Below, piece by piece: positions 46,107-56,789 of a DNA stretch of 64,000 nt. The notes under the pieces are model-generated. The model saw nothing but the letters and a program-made list of their open reading frames with translations. It had not been told where the DNA came from and searched no databases. The stretch's first letter is position 1. Every line of letters starts with the position of its first letter. This DNA comes from Clostridiaceae bacterium 14S0207. GTDB lineage: Bacteria; Bacillota; Clostridia; Clostridiales; Clostridiaceae. The stretch lies in assembly GCA_003288255.1 (NCBI GenBank), contig CP026600.1:1550001-1614000 (forward strand). The letters run 5' to 3'. A program made the translations under genes and the position numbers.

Positions 46107-46652
46107 TTATTTGTTAGTTTTTATAATGTGAAGATTTTTTCTAAAATAATCTACTCCCGATACAATAGTTATTACTACTGCTGCAAACATAAATATTCGT
46201 GTTAAACTTTCTAAATATGTAACTCCATAGGTTAAATTTAATAACGCTAAAATTATAGCTATTATTTGAATTACTGTTTTTAATTTTCCCCACCAACTAG
46301 CTGCTATAACAATACCTTCAGATGCTGCAATAGTTCTAAGTCCAGATACTGCAAATTCTCTTGCTATAATTATTACTGCCACATATGAATGAATTACTTG
46401 TAATTCCACTAAAGATATTAAAGCTGTAGTAACTAAAAGTTTGTCGGCTAATGGATCCATAAACTTTCCAAAGTTAGTAATTTGATTTCTACTTCTTGCA
46501 ATATACCCATCTAACTTATCTGTTAAAGAAGCTATTATAAATATACACGTAGCAATTATAGTACCATAGGGTATTCCCTTTATAGCAATAAAAATCAAAA
46601 ATACTGGAACCAAAAAAATTCTAAGAACAGTAAGTTTATTTGCTAGATTCAT
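46107..46652 (-). CDS. pgsA: CDP-diacylglycerol-glycerol-3-phosphate 3-phosphatidyltransferase
   Basis: 181 residues from ATG 46652 ([20 protein letters not shown]), nine bases after GGAG. The CDP-alcohol phosphotransferase motif DG-x2-AR-x8-G-x3-D-x3-D is present as [29 protein letters not shown]. Several membrane helices. It makes phosphatidylglycerophosphate, the committed step to phosphatidylglycerol and cardiolipin. It overlaps the end of rimO, so the two are translationally coupled. Confidence 0.93.
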   Translation of the reverse strand: MNLANKLTVLRIFLVPVFLIFIAIKGIPYGTIIATCIFIIASLTDKLDGYIARSRNQITNFGKFMDPLADKLLVTTALISLVELQVIHSYVAVIIIAREFAVSGLRTIAASEGIVIAASWWGKLKTVIQIIAIILALLNLTYGVTYLESLTRIFMFAAVVITIVSGVDYFRKNLHIIKTNK

Positions 46653-47967
46653 CGCATACAACTCCTATTAAATCATATTCTAAGCTTTCTGTAATTTTAA
46701 CTTTCACAAATTCTCCAAGATTTAATTCTTTTTCTGATGTAAAAAGTACTTCTCCATCAATTTCAGGAGCCATTTCATAAGTTCTTCCATGATATAAAAG
46801 TCCATCAAAGCTTTCTACTATTACATTATATACTTTTTCCATCTTATTTTCATTAATTTTTTTAGAAATCTCTTGTTGTAGTAACATTATTTCAGATTCT
46901 CTGATTTCTTTAATTTCTTCACTAATTTGATTTTCCATTTCATATGCTGCAGTTTCTTCTTCTCTAGAATATTTAAATACTCCTAGTTTCTCAAACTTTA
47001 TTTCTTTACAAAACTCTTTAAGTTCATTAAAATCCTCTTCACTCTCTCCTGGGAATCCAACAATTAATGATGTTCTTAAAACTACACCTTTAATTTTTTC
47101 TCTTACTTTATTTATATTTTCTAATATGATTCTTTTTCTACCTTTTCTTCTCATATTCTTCAAAACATTATCTGATATATGCTGAATTGGTATATCTAAA
47201 TATTTACAAACTTTTTTATTATTTGCCATCTCGTCTATAATCTCATCTGTCATTTCTTCAGCATAACAATATAATACTCTAATCCATTCTATACCATTAA
47301 TTTCAGATAATACTCTCAAAAGCTCAGGAAGTTTCTTCTCCTTGTATATATCTACTCCATATCTTGTAGTATCTTGTGCTACTAAAATAAGTTCTTTAAC
47401 ACCTTGAGATACTAATGTTTCCGCTTCTTTTAGAATATTTTCCATAGTTCTACTTCTGTATCTTCCTCTAATTTTAGGAATAGCACAGTAAGCACAGGCA
47501 TTATCACACCCTTCAGAAATCCTTATATAAGCTGTTCCTTTATCTGTTGTTACTATTCTTTCTCCTTCATTAATATTAGAATCACTATAGTTACAATAAC
47601 TTACCTTTTCCTTATTTAAAGCTTTCTCTATTAGTTCTTGTAATTTATTATAGTCATTCACTCCTAAGATACCATCTAACTCCGGCATTAAATTTAAAAT
47701 TTCATCTCCATATCTTTGAGTTAAACATCCTGTTGCAAGTAATACTTTACAATTTTTTTCTTTATATTTTGCCATTTCTAATATAGTATTTATAGATTCT
47801 TGCTTTGAAGCTTCAATAAATCCACAAGTATTTACTATAATAATATCCGCATTCTCTGCATTTGATTCTAAAACATAATTTTTACTTAAATTAGCTAGTG
47901 CAATCTCTCCATCTATCCTATTTTTATCGCATCCTAAATTTACAAACCCCAATTTTAACTTTTTCAC
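46636..47967 (-). CDS. rimO: ribosomal protein S12 methylthiotransferase RimO
   Basis: 443 residues from GTG 47967, seven bases after AGGAGG; the ATG at 47994 precedes that site. An N-terminal UPF0004 domain ([45 protein letters not shown]) carries cluster cysteines. The radical SAM core has [20 protein letters not shown], and a TRAM domain ends the protein. It adds a methylthio group to an aspartate of ribosomal protein S12. It overlaps pgsA downstream and adjoins ftsK upstream. Confidence 0.95.
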   Translation of the reverse strand: MKKLKLGFVNLGCDKNRIDGEIALANLSKNYVLESNAENADIIIVNTCGFIEASKQESINTILEMAKYKEKNCKVLLATGCLTQRYGDEILNLMPELDGILGVNDYNKLQELIEKALNKEKVSYCNYSDSNINEGERIVTTDKGTAYIRISEGCDNACAYCAIPKIRGRYRSRTMENILKEAETLVSQGVKELILVAQDTTRYGVDIYKEKKLPELLRVLSEINGIEWIRVLYCYAEEMTDEIIDEMANNKKVCKYLDIPIQHISDNVLKNMRRKGRKRIILENINKVREKIKGVVLRTSLIVGFPGESEEDFNELKEFCKEIKFEKLGVFKYSREEETAAYEMENQISEEIKEIRESEIMLLQQEISKKINENKMEKVYNVIVESFDGLLYHGRTYEMAPEIDGEVLFTSEKELNLGEFVKVKITESLEYDLIGVVCDESSK

Positions 47968-47993
47968 TTCTGTTCCTCCTAAAATTATGTTCA

Positions 47994-50303
47994 TTAAATA
48001 TGTTCTAAATCTGCTAAAGTAATCAATACATCTCTAGGTTTACTTCCATTTCTACCCGAAATAATATTTCTCTCTTCCATACTATCAATTATTCTCGCTG
48101 CCCTATTATAACCTATTTTGAATTTTCTTTGCAACATTGAAGTTGAAGCATATCCACTTTCTACAACAAAATTAATAGCTTCTTTTAATATAGGGTCAAC
48201 TTCTTCATCATTATTTACCGCTGTTCCGCCTTCTGCATTTGCATGAATTTGTTCTATTATATCTTCATCATATTTTACTTCTTCACTTTGAGATTTTATA
48301 AATTCCACTATGTTTTCTACTTCTTTTTCTGATATAAATGCACCTTGAATACGTACTGGTTTAGGTGCACCAACAGGATAGAATAACATATCACCTTTTC
48401 CTAAAAGTTTCTCTGCTCCTGAAGAATCCAAGATAGTTCTTGAATCTATTTGGCTAGATACTGCAAAGGATATTCTAGATGGAATATTAGCTTTTATCAT
48501 TCCAGTAATTACATCTACAGATGGTCTTTGAGTAGCTATTACTAAATGCATTCCTGCTGCTCTTGCCATTTGTGCAAGTCTTGCAATATAATCTTCTACA
48601 TCTTTAGGACATACCATCATTAAATCTGCCAACTCATCTATAATTATAACCTGATATGAAAGCTTTTCATCTTCCTGTCCTTCTTTAAGTTTATTATAAC
48701 CTTCTATATTTCTAACACCATTTTCAGCAAATAAATTATATCTTCTAGTCATTTCAGTTACCGCCCAATTTAAAGCGCCAGCAGCTTTTTTTGGATCTGT
48801 TACAACCGGAATTAATAAATGTGGTATACCATTATATATGCTAAGTTCTACAACTTTAGGATCAATTAATAATAAATTAACTTCTTTAGGTGAATATTTA
48901 TAAAGTAAACTAACTATTAAAGTGTTAATACATACACTTTTTCCTGATCCTGTAGCTCCTGCTACTAATAAGTGAGGCATTTTAGATAAATCTGCTACTA
49001 CCGAGTTACCTCCTATATCTTTACCTAATGCAAAAGATATGTTTTTAGTAGATTTTATGTATTCTTCTGATTCTATTATTTCTCTTAGGAATACAGGGGT
49101 TAAATTTTCATTTGGCACCTCTATACCTATAGCTGCCTTTCCTGGTATAGGGGCTTCCATACGAATACCTGGTGCTGCCAAATTTAGTGCTATATCATCG
49201 GATAGATTAACAATTTTACTAACTTTAACTCCTGTCTCTGGTTGAATTTCAAATCTAGTTACAGATGGTCCTTTAGTTACCTGAGTTACACTTGCACTAA
49301 CGCCAAAACTACTTAATGTATTTTGAAGTTTTGTAGCATTATTTAAAAGTTCTTTTTTATCTCCCCTTTTATTTTTTAAAGCATCATTTTCTTTTAAAAG
49401 ATCTATAGGTGGAATTCTATATTGTATATTAAATTCATTTTCTTTAGTCATAGATATATTTTTTTCAATTTCATTTTCAAAACTTTGTTCACCTGTGTTT
49501 TTTGAAACAATTTTTTTATTAGTACTATTTACTATGTCATCATTACTATCTAATATATCTACACTAATGCTTTGTTTTACTAAAGGTTCATTTGCAGTTT
49601 TTTCTCCATCAGTTGACTTTAAAAAATTCATTAATTTTAGTCTATTAACATCCTTTTCTAATTCATTGTCTGATTCTATTGGTTGCTCTGTATCATCTAC
49701 AATTTTTATTTTTTCTGGTTTTTGCAATTTATTTTTTATATTTTTCTTTTTAGATTTAACATTTCCTTTAAAATTAATAAATACATCTCCTATAGATAAA
49801 TCAAATAATATTATAGCATTAATTATATAAACACATATACAAACTACATAAACTCCAACATTACCTATTAAAAACTTTACCGGTGCTATTAAAATATAAC
49901 TTAAAAATCCACCGTGAATTATAGTGTTTGAATTGTAAAAATTAGAAAATGTATCTAAAATATTTTCAGATGTAAACTTATTTAATTTCACCATTTGAAT
50001 TAAAACCAAAGTATTAATTATAGTTGTTACAATGGAATAAAACCTAGTATTAAATTCAATTTTTCCCTTTTTAACGATAAAACACTTTCCTATAAAAAAT
50101 AAGACAAAAGGTAAAATATAAGCTCCTACCCCTAAAAAAGTAAATAATACATTTCTTATAAACTTTCCTATAATACCTGGGGAGGAATCTTGAAAAAATA
50201 TGGATATTAAACTAAATAACATTAAAACTCCTACTGCTATTAATATTATCCCTTTAATATCCTTATTTTCTTTGGTTATTTTTGCCTTTTTAGATTTTGC
50301 CAA
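47994..50303 (-). CDS. ftsK: FtsK/SpoIIIE-family DNA translocase
   Basis: 769 residues from TTG 50303, eight bases after GGAGG. Four membrane helices lie in the first 170 residues. A variable linker (about 180-300) is followed by the alpha/beta motor with [15 protein letters not shown] (Walker A) and [18 protein letters not shown] (Walker B). The C-terminal gamma domain ([20 protein letters not shown]) reads oriented DNA motifs. It pumps chromosome through the septum in division or sporulation. Neighbouring tepA and dapG match the Bacillus spoIIIE region, so spoIIIE is an equally good name. Confidence 0.95.
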   Translation of the reverse strand: MAKSKKAKITKENKDIKGIILIAVGVLMLFSLISIFFQDSSPGIIGKFIRNVLFTFLGVGAYILPFVLFFIGKCFIVKKGKIEFNTRFYSIVTTIINTLVLIQMVKLNKFTSENILDTFSNFYNSNTIIHGGFLSYILIAPVKFLIGNVGVYVVCICVYIINAIILFDLSIGDVFINFKGNVKSKKKNIKNKLQKPEKIKIVDDTEQPIESDNELEKDVNRLKLMNFLKSTDGEKTANEPLVKQSISVDILDSNDDIVNSTNKKIVSKNTGEQSFENEIEKNISMTKENEFNIQYRIPPIDLLKENDALKNKRGDKKELLNNATKLQNTLSSFGVSASVTQVTKGPSVTRFEIQPETGVKVSKIVNLSDDIALNLAAPGIRMEAPIPGKAAIGIEVPNENLTPVFLREIIESEEYIKSTKNISFALGKDIGGNSVVADLSKMPHLLVAGATGSGKSVCINTLIVSLLYKYSPKEVNLLLIDPKVVELSIYNGIPHLLIPVVTDPKKAAGALNWAVTEMTRRYNLFAENGVRNIEGYNKLKEGQEDEKLSYQVIIIDELADLMMVCPKDVEDYIARLAQMARAAGMHLVIATQRPSVDVITGMIKANIPSRISFAVSSQIDSRTILDSSGAEKLLGKGDMLFYPVGAPKPVRIQGAFISEKEVENIVEFIKSQSEEVKYDEDIIEQIHANAEGGTAVNNDEEVDPILKEAINFVVESGYASTSMLQRKFKIGYNRAARIIDSMEERNIISGRNGSKPRDVLITLADLEHI

Positions 50304-50437
50304 CTTCTTCACCTCCAAACTTATTATTTCTACAAAAGTAACTTAAATCCTTTTTAAATATTTATTTATAATTTAATTAGCTTAAAGATTTTATTTTAAA
50401 AATATGCCATAATATGTATTTAAATTATATCATAAAA

Positions 50438-50476
50438 TAAGGATATATACTTATAAAATAAAAGCATATATCCTTT
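50438..50476 (-). terminator. hairpin after tepA
   Basis: AAGGATATAT / ATATATCCTT arms just beyond the tepA stop at 50484. Confidence 0.6.
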
Positions 50477-50483
50477 CTTAAAT

Positions 50484-51215
50484 TTATTTATTTTCATCTA
50501 TAAGTTCATTTAATTTTTTTAACGCCTCTTTTACTCCACCAACTTCATCTATTAATCCACACTCTACAGCCTGTTTGCCTATTAAAATGGTTCCCATATC
50601 ATTTAATAGATCTTTGGTTTCAAGCATAAGCTTATTTAAAATATGCTTTTCTATATGAGAGGTTCTCACAATAAAGTCCGAAATTCTTTCTTGCATCTTA
50701 TCAAAATAATGAAATGTTTGAGGAACTCCTATTACAAGTCCATTCATTCTTATTGGGTGAATAATCATAGTAGCAGAAGGTGATATAAATGAATATGTTG
50801 ATGCCGTAGCTAAAGGTACTCCTATGGAATGTCCTCCTCCAATCACTAAAGATACAGTTGGTTTACTTAAACTTCTTATCATTTCTGCAATTGCGAGCCC
50901 GGCTTCTACATCCCCTCCTACAGTGTTCAAAACTGTGAGAATTCCCCTAACATTATCATCTCTTTCCATTGCGATTAACATAGGAATTATGTGCTCATAT
51001 TTAGTGGTTTTTGTTTGAGGATTTTGAGCCATGTGCCCTTCAATTTGGCCAATTATAGGAACAACTTGAATTCTATCATCAATTTTCTTTTCTATTTGGG
51101 GAACACCCATTTCCTTTATATTTTCTGTTTGGTCTTCCTCACTATTTACTTCATTATTTTCTTCATTTACATCATTTTTAATAAAATCCTCTTGTGAATT
51201 ATATAAATTTCTCAT
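50484..51215 (-). CDS. tepA: ClpP-like protease TepA
   Basis: 243 residues. The acidic N-terminus (about 1-45, Glu/Asn-rich) precedes a ClpP/crotonase fold: QVVPIIGQIEGHM, GILTVLNTVGGDVEAGLAIA (ClpP glycine loop), VSLVIGGGHSIGVPLATAST with the nucleophilic-type Ser, and MIIHPIRMNGLVIGVP. In Bacillus TepA is a cytoplasmic peptidase linked to protein secretion and degradation of spore SASP. The start follows AGGAGG, which an upstream complementary sequence can mask (51221-51260). Confidence 0.88.
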   Translation of the reverse strand: MRNLYNSQEDFIKNDVNEENNEVNSEEDQTENIKEMGVPQIEKKIDDRIQVVPIIGQIEGHMAQNPQTKTTKYEHIIPMLIAMERDDNVRGILTVLNTVGGDVEAGLAIAEMIRSLSKPTVSLVIGGGHSIGVPLATASTYSFISPSATMIIHPIRMNGLVIGVPQTFHYFDKMQERISDFIVRTSHIEKHILNKLMLETKDLLNDMGTILIGKQAVECGLIDEVGGVKEALKKLNELIDENK

Positions 51216-51220
51216 AAATA

Positions 51221-51260
51221 TTCCTCCTAACTTTCAGTTTAGTTTTTGTTATAGGAGGAA
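51221..51260 (-). promoter_or_regulatory. hairpin that can mask the tepA ribosome binding site
   Basis: In the minus-strand leader TTCCTCCTA (51252-51260) is the exact complement of TAGGAGGAA (51221-51229), which contains the tepA Shine-Dalgarno AGGAGG. The loop is 22 bases. Folding would hide the site. Confidence 0.55.
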
Positions 51261-51280
51261 TTTTATACATTAATTAAAAT

Positions 51281-52465
51281 TTAAAGTTGAAAAGCTTCAT
51301 GTAAGGATTTAATTGCCCTTTTAACCTCTTCTTCTTTTACAAGACACCATATAGTCATATGAGAATCTGCTGTTTGTAAAACTTCTACTCCCTCCTTAGT
51401 TAAAGATGTTAATATTTTAGCCATAACTCCTGGCTTTCCTTTCATACCAGATCCTATAATAGAAATTTTACTACATCTTTCTATAACACTAAAATCTAGT
51501 TCAAATTCTTTTAAGATATTTTCTACTTTTTCTAAATCATCACTGTCTATAGTAAAGATTTTTTCTTTAGGAAATACATTAATTAAATCTAAACTAACAG
51601 AGTTATCTCCTAATGTATCAAATAATCTAAAATAATTATCATTATTATAAGATACCTTTACTTGAACCCTATTATTTATATTAGTTATACCGGTTACAAT
51701 CTTATTTAAGTCTGATTGATAGAACTTACTTATTAAAGTTCCCTCATTATCATTCATTGCATTCTTTATTAAAAGAGGTATATTATTTTTTTGTGCTATT
51801 TCCACAGCCCTAGGATGTATAACTTTAGCTCCTTGTTCTGCAAACTGAAAAATTTCTTCATAATTTATTTCTTTAATTAAGGAAGCTTCTGGTACTATTC
51901 TAGGGTCTGTAGTCATAATACCATCTACATCTGTATATATTACTACTTTTTCTACATTAAAAGCAGCACCTAATAATGCGGCAGTAACATCACTTCCACC
52001 TCTTCCTATTGTAGTTATAAAACCATCTTCTGTGATTCCTTGAAAACCAGCTACTACTGGAATTTTTCCTGATTTTAAAACTTTTTTTAACTTTTCAGTA
52101 TCCACTCTCAAGAATGCTGCATTATTAAAATTATTATCTGTTATAATTCCCGCTTGTCCACCTGATAATGGAATTGCATCTATGTTTTCTTTATATAATT
52201 CATTACACATTACTGCGGTACTTATAATTTCTCCACAACTCATAATAGTATCTAAAGCTTGTAAATTAGTCTTTGTGAATTTCTTATCTAAAAGAGAGAT
52301 TAACGTATCTGTAGAATAAGGTTCACCCATTCTTCCCATGGCTGAAACTACTACAATAGGTGTATATCCTTCATTAATTACTTTTTTTATTTTTTCCACT
52401 GTTCTTCTTCTTCTAACCTCTGTAGAAACCGAAGTTCCTCCAAACTTTTGTACAATTAGCTTCAT
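51281..52465 (-). CDS. dapG: aspartate kinase (DapG type)
   Basis: 394 residues. KLIVQKFGGTSVST opens the kinase domain, with TTIGRGGSDVTAALLGAAF near 150 and KVVIYTDVDGIMTTDPRIVP. Two C-terminal ACT domains (about 260-394; ISIIGSGMKGKPGVMAKILT) provide feedback control. It phosphorylates aspartate for lysine, threonine and diaminopimelate synthesis. In Bacillus the diaminopimelate-sensitive DapG gene lies in this same neighbourhood (spoVF-asd-dapG), which supports the symbol. The effector is not proven. Confidence 0.92.
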   Translation of the reverse strand: MKLIVQKFGGTSVSTEVRRRRTVEKIKKVINEGYTPIVVVSAMGRMGEPYSTDTLISLLDKKFTKTNLQALDTIMSCGEIISTAVMCNELYKENIDAIPLSGGQAGIITDNNFNNAAFLRVDTEKLKKVLKSGKIPVVAGFQGITEDGFITTIGRGGSDVTAALLGAAFNVEKVVIYTDVDGIMTTDPRIVPEASLIKEINYEEIFQFAEQGAKVIHPRAVEIAQKNNIPLLIKNAMNDNEGTLISKFYQSDLNKIVTGITNINNRVQVKVSYNNDNYFRLFDTLGDNSVSLDLINVFPKEKIFTIDSDDLEKVENILKEFELDFSVIERCSKISIIGSGMKGKPGVMAKILTSLTKEGVEVLQTADSHMTIWCLVKEEEVKRAIKSLHEAFQL

Positions 52466-52498
52466 AAGATCACCTACTAAAAATTTATTTCATTTTAA

Positions 52499-52759
52499 TT
52501 ATTTTTGATTTTTATCCATATCAATAATTATAGTTCTAGAGCCTATTTTTTTTACACATTCCCAAGGCACCTCAAAAAAATTTCCTTTTGAAAAAAAACT
52601 AAAACTATTTTTCATATCATTTAATAATAATAACTTTAAATTTCCCTCTTCGTCAATAGCAACATCATTATTTCCTAAATAACTGTATTTATCTCCATCA
52701 TTTATATTAATAATTTCATATCTTTCCATTTCACTAAAATATTTTTTACTATTATCCAT
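52499..52759 (-). CDS. YlmC/YmxH-family sporulation-linked protein
   Basis: 86 residues behind GGAGGAG. PRC-barrel-like small protein: YEIININDGDKYSYLGNNDV, VPWECVKKIGSRTIIIDMDK. The family is sporulation-associated in clostridia and bacilli, and its place between the M16 protease and dapG matches the ymxG-ymxH-dapG order. Molecular role unknown. Confidence 0.85.
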   Translation of the reverse strand: MDNSKKYFSEMERYEIININDGDKYSYLGNNDVAIDEEGNLKLLLLNDMKNSFSFFSKGNFFEVPWECVKKIGSRTIIIDMDKNQK

Positions 52760-52822
52760 ACTTTCTCCTCCTAAGATTTTATTATTACATTTTATGTTCT
52801 TAAGAGGAGTTGTATAACCTTA

Positions 52823-54091
52823 TTATATGCTTTTAATATTTATTGGTAAACTATTTTTAACCAATTCGTAATCTTTAGATACAAATCCAGCATTTATAAT
52901 TCCTTTTCTAAAAGTTTCATATAAAACTCTATCTATATCTCTAAGATTTATGTTATCTATTTTTTTTAGAATTTCATCTGGTTTATTTATTTTATTTAAG
53001 TTAATAACGGTCTTACCATTATTAAACATTCTACTACTAGTACTTTCTAATCCTAAAATATAATTTCCTTTTAATTGTTCCTTAGCTTTTCTTAATTTTT
53101 CTTCTCCTAAACTTTCTTTTGAAAATTTAAAAATTTCTTTTTCTATTTCATTATATGCTTCTTTTATAAATTCTGAGTTTAGTGCAGCGTATATAGTTAT
53201 AATTCCTGTATTAACTAAGGCACTAGAATAAGAATATATTGTATAACAAAGTCCTAATTCTTCTCTAATTTTTTGAAATAAATTCGAAGATGCTCCTCCT
53301 CCAAAAAGATTAGTAAGTAATATCAAACTATATGAATCTTTATGTCCTATGGGAAGTCCTTGAAGTCCTAAGCTAAAATATGTTTGTTCTATATCTTTTT
53401 GTCTAAATAAAAATTTATTTTCCATCTTAGGAGTACTATAAAAACTTTTTTTATTCTTACTCCTTTGCCATGTTCCAAAATAATTTTCAATTTGACTATA
53501 TATATTATTTTTATTAAAATTACCACAAATAGATATAACGGTATTTTGTGGTACATAATACTTAGACATATACTCTAATATAGAATCTCTATTTAATTTA
53601 TTTACACTTTCTTCTGTTCCTAAAATAGGCATTGAAATAGTATCATTTCCATAGGCAGATAAAATATGAATATCAGACAGAACATCCTCTGGATTATCAT
53701 CATTCATCTTTATCTCTTCTATAACTACCTTTTTTTCTTTTTCTATATCCTCTTCCAAAAATTTTCCATTAAAAAGCATATCCGAAAGCACATCTAATCC
53801 TAGCTCTAAATGCGAATCTAAAAGTTTTACATAAAAACAAGTTGCTTCTTTACTTGTAAAAGCATTGATTTGCCCGCCTACATCTTCAATATCCTCTACT
53901 ATCTGTTTGGCTGTCCTCTTGTATGTATCTTTAAAAAGCATATGTTCAATAAAATGAGATATTCCACTATTAAGTTTTTCTTCATTTCTAGAACCATTTT
54001 CAATCCATATTCCTACACTAACTGAATTTACATATTCAATATGTTCTAAAACTATTCTAAGTCCATTAGCTAAAGTTACTAATTCATACAT
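52823..54091 (-). CDS. M16-family zinc protease (YmxG/MlpA type)
   Basis: 422 residues. The inverted zinc motif HFIEHMLF gives HxxEH near residue 47, with the downstream Glu in the KKVVIEEIKMNDDNPEDVLS region. The second homologous half starts near 190 and has QGLPIGHKDSYSLILLTNLF and REELGLCYTIYSYSSALVNT. Processing-peptidase-like enzymes of this type degrade peptides; the Bacillus homologue is mlpA. It follows pnp, as in Bacillus. Confidence 0.92.
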   Translation of the reverse strand: MYELVTLANGLRIVLEHIEYVNSVSVGIWIENGSRNEEKLNSGISHFIEHMLFKDTYKRTAKQIVEDIEDVGGQINAFTSKEATCFYVKLLDSHLELGLDVLSDMLFNGKFLEEDIEKEKKVVIEEIKMNDDNPEDVLSDIHILSAYGNDTISMPILGTEESVNKLNRDSILEYMSKYYVPQNTVISICGNFNKNNIYSQIENYFGTWQRSKNKKSFYSTPKMENKFLFRQKDIEQTYFSLGLQGLPIGHKDSYSLILLTNLFGGGASSNLFQKIREELGLCYTIYSYSSALVNTGIITIYAALNSEFIKEAYNEIEKEIFKFSKESLGEEKLRKAKEQLKGNYILGLESTSSRMFNNGKTVINLNKINKPDEILKKIDNINLRDIDRVLYETFRKGIINAGFVSKDYELVKNSLPINIKSI

Positions 54092-54155
54092 ATATATTTC
54101 ACCTCAAATATATTTTTAAGAAATTACAATATATTATTCATTATAAAAATAAAAA

Positions 54156-54170
54156 GGCATTAATTATGCC
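54156..54170 (-). terminator. short intrinsic terminator after pnp
   Basis: GGCAT-AATTA-ATGCC on the minus strand followed by TTTTTATTTTT, 34-48 bases past the pnp stop. Confidence 0.65.
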
Positions 54171-54203
54171 CTTCTACTCAAAACTAACATATTCTATTTA
54201 TAA

Positions 54204-56300
54204 TTATTCTTCAACTTCTTTAGCTACAGCATCTTTTCTTGAAAGATTAACTCTTCCTTGATTGTCTATTTCCATAACTTTTACAAGGATTTCATCACCT
54301 ACAGATACTACATCTTCAACTTTATTAACTCTTTTATGATCAAGTTTAGATATATGAACTAATCCTTCTTTATTTGGTAATATTTCAACAAAAGCTCCAA
54401 AAGCAGCTATCTTAGTTACTTTTCCTAAGTACACTTCCCCTACTTCTACATCTTTTGTAATTCTTTCTATCATTTCATAGGCTTTATTTGCAGCTTCCAT
54501 ATCTGCTGACATAATAACTATTGTTCCATCATCATTTGTATCTATTGAAACATTAGTTTCTGCAATAATTTTCTTTATAGTTTTTCCACCCGCACCTATT
54601 ACGTCTCTAATCTTTTCTGGATCTACTTTCATAGTTAACATTCTTGGCGCATAAGGAGATAATTCTTCTCTTGGTGCATTAATACAGTTTTGAATTTTAT
54701 CTAAAATAAACAATCTAGCTTTTCTTGCACCATATATAGCATCATTGATTACCTTATATGATAAACCTTTAATTTTTGTATCAACTTGAATTGAAGTTAT
54801 TCCCTTTTCTGTTCCTGCAACTTTAAAATCCATGTCTCCAAAGAAATCTTCTAATCCTTGAATATCTGTTAAAACTTCTTCTTTGGTAAGATCTTCATTT
54901 GTTATAAGTCCCATAGCTATACCTGCTGCTGGTCTTTTTATTGGTACACCTGCATCTAATAATGCTAACGTACTTCCACAAACTGATGCTTGTGATGTTG
55001 ATCCATTTGAACTTAAAACTTCTGAAACTAATCTAATAGTATATGGGAATTCTTCTTCTGAAGGGATTAATGGTTCTAATGCTCTTTCTGCTAAAGCTCC
55101 GTGTCCTATTTCTCTTCTTCCTGGACCTCTCAATGGTCTTACTTCTCCAACACTATATGAAGGGAAATTATAATGATGCATGTATCTCTTTGAACTTTCT
55201 TCTCCTAGACCGTCTATTATTTGTACATCCCCTAAAGCTCCTAAAGTAGCAACGGTCATAACTTGTGTTAAACCTCTTGTAAATATTCCTGTACCATGAG
55301 TCCTTGGTAGAATACCTACCTCACAACTTATAGGTCTAATTTGATCAAATGCTCTTCCATCTGGTCTTCTTCTTTCATTTAAAAGCATACTTCTTACTAC
55401 TTCTTTTTGCATTCTATAAGTAATATCTCCAACATCAATAGCTACTTCTTCATATCTTTCTCCAAGCATTTCTTGGATTTCAGTCATAACCTGATCTACT
55501 GCTTTATTTCTTTCATCTTTTTCAGTAATATACATAGCTTCTTTAATTTTATCAGAAGCAAAACTTCTAATTTCTGTTTCTAAGTCATTATCAGCTTTAT
55601 ATAGTACTGGTTGAGGCTTTTCTTTTCCGAATAACTTCATAGCTTCTTTTTGAAAATTAACGATTTCCTGACAACCTTTAAAACCAAACTCAATAGCTTT
55701 AATCATTGTTTCTTCATCAATTTCATCTGCACCAGCTTCTATCATCATTACTCTTTCATCTGTAGCACTTACTACTAAATGTAATAAACTTTTTTCTCTT
55801 TGTTCTGTAGTTGGATTTAATATAAATTCACCGTCTATTAATCCTACTAAAACGTTACCAACTGGTGTTGTAAATGGTAAACTAGATAAACATAATGCAG
55901 TAGATGCTGCATTCATAGCTAAAATTTCCGGTGAATTATCTTGTTCTACAGATAAAATTGTACAAACTACTTGAACATCATTTCTATATCCTTTAGGAAA
56001 TAACGGTCTTAATGGTCTGTCTATAGCTCTTGCACTTAAAATTGCTTTTTCTGAAGGTCTTCCTTCTCTTTTAATAAATCCTCCAGGAATTTTTCCTACA
56101 GAATATAATCTTTCTTCATACTCTACACTTAAAGGGAAAAAATCTATTCCTTTTCTTGGCTCTTTAGATGCATTTACGTTTACCATTATAACTGTGTCAC
56201 CATAGCTTACGAATATCGCACAGTCTGATAGCATACCTACTTTGCCAAATTCGACTTTAAGCTTTCTTCCGCCTAATTGCATTTCATGTACATGACTCAT
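54204..56300 (-). CDS. pnp: polyribonucleotide nucleotidyltransferase (PNPase)
   Basis: 698 residues from ATG 56300, seven bases after GGAGG. Two RNase PH domains (about 1-215 and 300-540; [60 protein letters not shown]) are followed by a KH domain ([20 protein letters not shown]) and an S1 domain ([20 protein letters not shown]). It degrades RNA 3' to 5' phosphorolytically and is part of the degradosome with RNase Y. It follows rpsO with a strong hairpin between. Confidence 0.97.
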   Translation of the reverse strand: MSHVHEMQLGGRKLKVEFGKVGMLSDCAIFVSYGDTVIMVNVNASKEPRKGIDFFPLSVEYEERLYSVGKIPGGFIKREGRPSEKAILSARAIDRPLRPLFPKGYRNDVQVVCTILSVEQDNSPEILAMNAASTALCLSSLPFTTPVGNVLVGLIDGEFILNPTTEQREKSLLHLVVSATDERVMMIEAGADEIDEETMIKAIEFGFKGCQEIVNFQKEAMKLFGKEKPQPVLYKADNDLETEIRSFASDKIKEAMYITEKDERNKAVDQVMTEIQEMLGERYEEVAIDVGDITYRMQKEVVRSMLLNERRRPDGRAFDQIRPISCEVGILPRTHGTGIFTRGLTQVMTVATLGALGDVQIIDGLGEESSKRYMHHYNFPSYSVGEVRPLRGPGRREIGHGALAERALEPLIPSEEEFPYTIRLVSEVLSSNGSTSQASVCGSTLALLDAGVPIKRPAAGIAMGLITNEDLTKEEVLTDIQGLEDFFGDMDFKVAGTEKGITSIQVDTKIKGLSYKVINDAIYGARKARLFILDKIQNCINAPREELSPYAPRMLTMKVDPEKIRDVIGAGGKTIKKIIAETNVSIDTNDDGTIVIMSADMEAANKAYEMIERITKDVEVGEVYLGKVTKIAAFGAFVEILPNKEGLVHISKLDHKRVNKVEDVVSVGDEILVKVMEIDNQGRVNLSRKDAVAKEVEE

Positions 56301-56384
56301 TGGCATACCTCCATAAATAAAATATATTATTATTTTATCTAAATATAAATTTTTAATTCTGTTTTTGTAATTCTTTTTAAAATA

Positions 56385-56407
56385 ATAGAGCGGCATAGCC
56401 GCTCTAT
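56385..56407 (-). terminator. GC-rich hairpin between rpsO and pnp
   Basis: Perfect 10-bp stem ATAGAGCGGC / GCCGCTCTAT with a three-base loop, directly after the rpsO stop. No clean T-run; it may attenuate, protect the rpsO 3' end, or serve as a processing site for pnp. Confidence 0.6.
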
Positions 56408-56409
56408 AA

Positions 56410-56673
56410 TTATTTTCTTAAACCTAATTTTTCAATAATAGCACGATATCTTTGTATATCTTCTTTCATAAGATAGTTTAAAAGACCTCTTCTTTGACCA
56501 ACCATCATTAAAAGACCTCTTCTTGAGTGGTGATCTTTCTTATGTAGTTTTAAATGCTCATTTAAATGATTGATTCTGTGAGTTAGTAAAGCGATTTGTA
56601 CTTCTGATGAACCAGTATCACCTTCGTGCTTACCGAATTCTCTTATTATTTGTTCTTTTGTTGCCTTATCCAT
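56410..56673 (-). CDS. rpsO: 30S ribosomal protein S15
   Basis: 87 residues behind GGAGGTG. Canonical S15: [60 protein letters not shown]. It binds 16S rRNA helices 20-22 early in small-subunit assembly. S15 often represses its own mRNA through leader structure; the 56674-56789 leader is AT-rich and not obviously folded. Confidence 0.98.
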   Translation of the reverse strand: MDKATKEQIIREFGKHEGDTGSSEVQIALLTHRINHLNEHLKLHKKDHHSRRGLLMMVGQRRGLLNYLMKEDIQRYRAIIEKLGLRK

Positions 56674-56789
56674 TATAAAACACCTCCAAAAATTATCCCC
56701 TTAATCCAAGAAATCGTTGGCAAATCGATATTCTTAGCTTAAGGTTCAAAACAATTATAACAAATATATTGTTTATTGTAAATTAATTT

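Noticed and set aside
56674..56789. FMN riboswitch or S15-binding leader before rpsO and after ribF
   Set aside because: The spacer is short and lacks the conserved FMN aptamer blocks or an obvious S15-binding fold.
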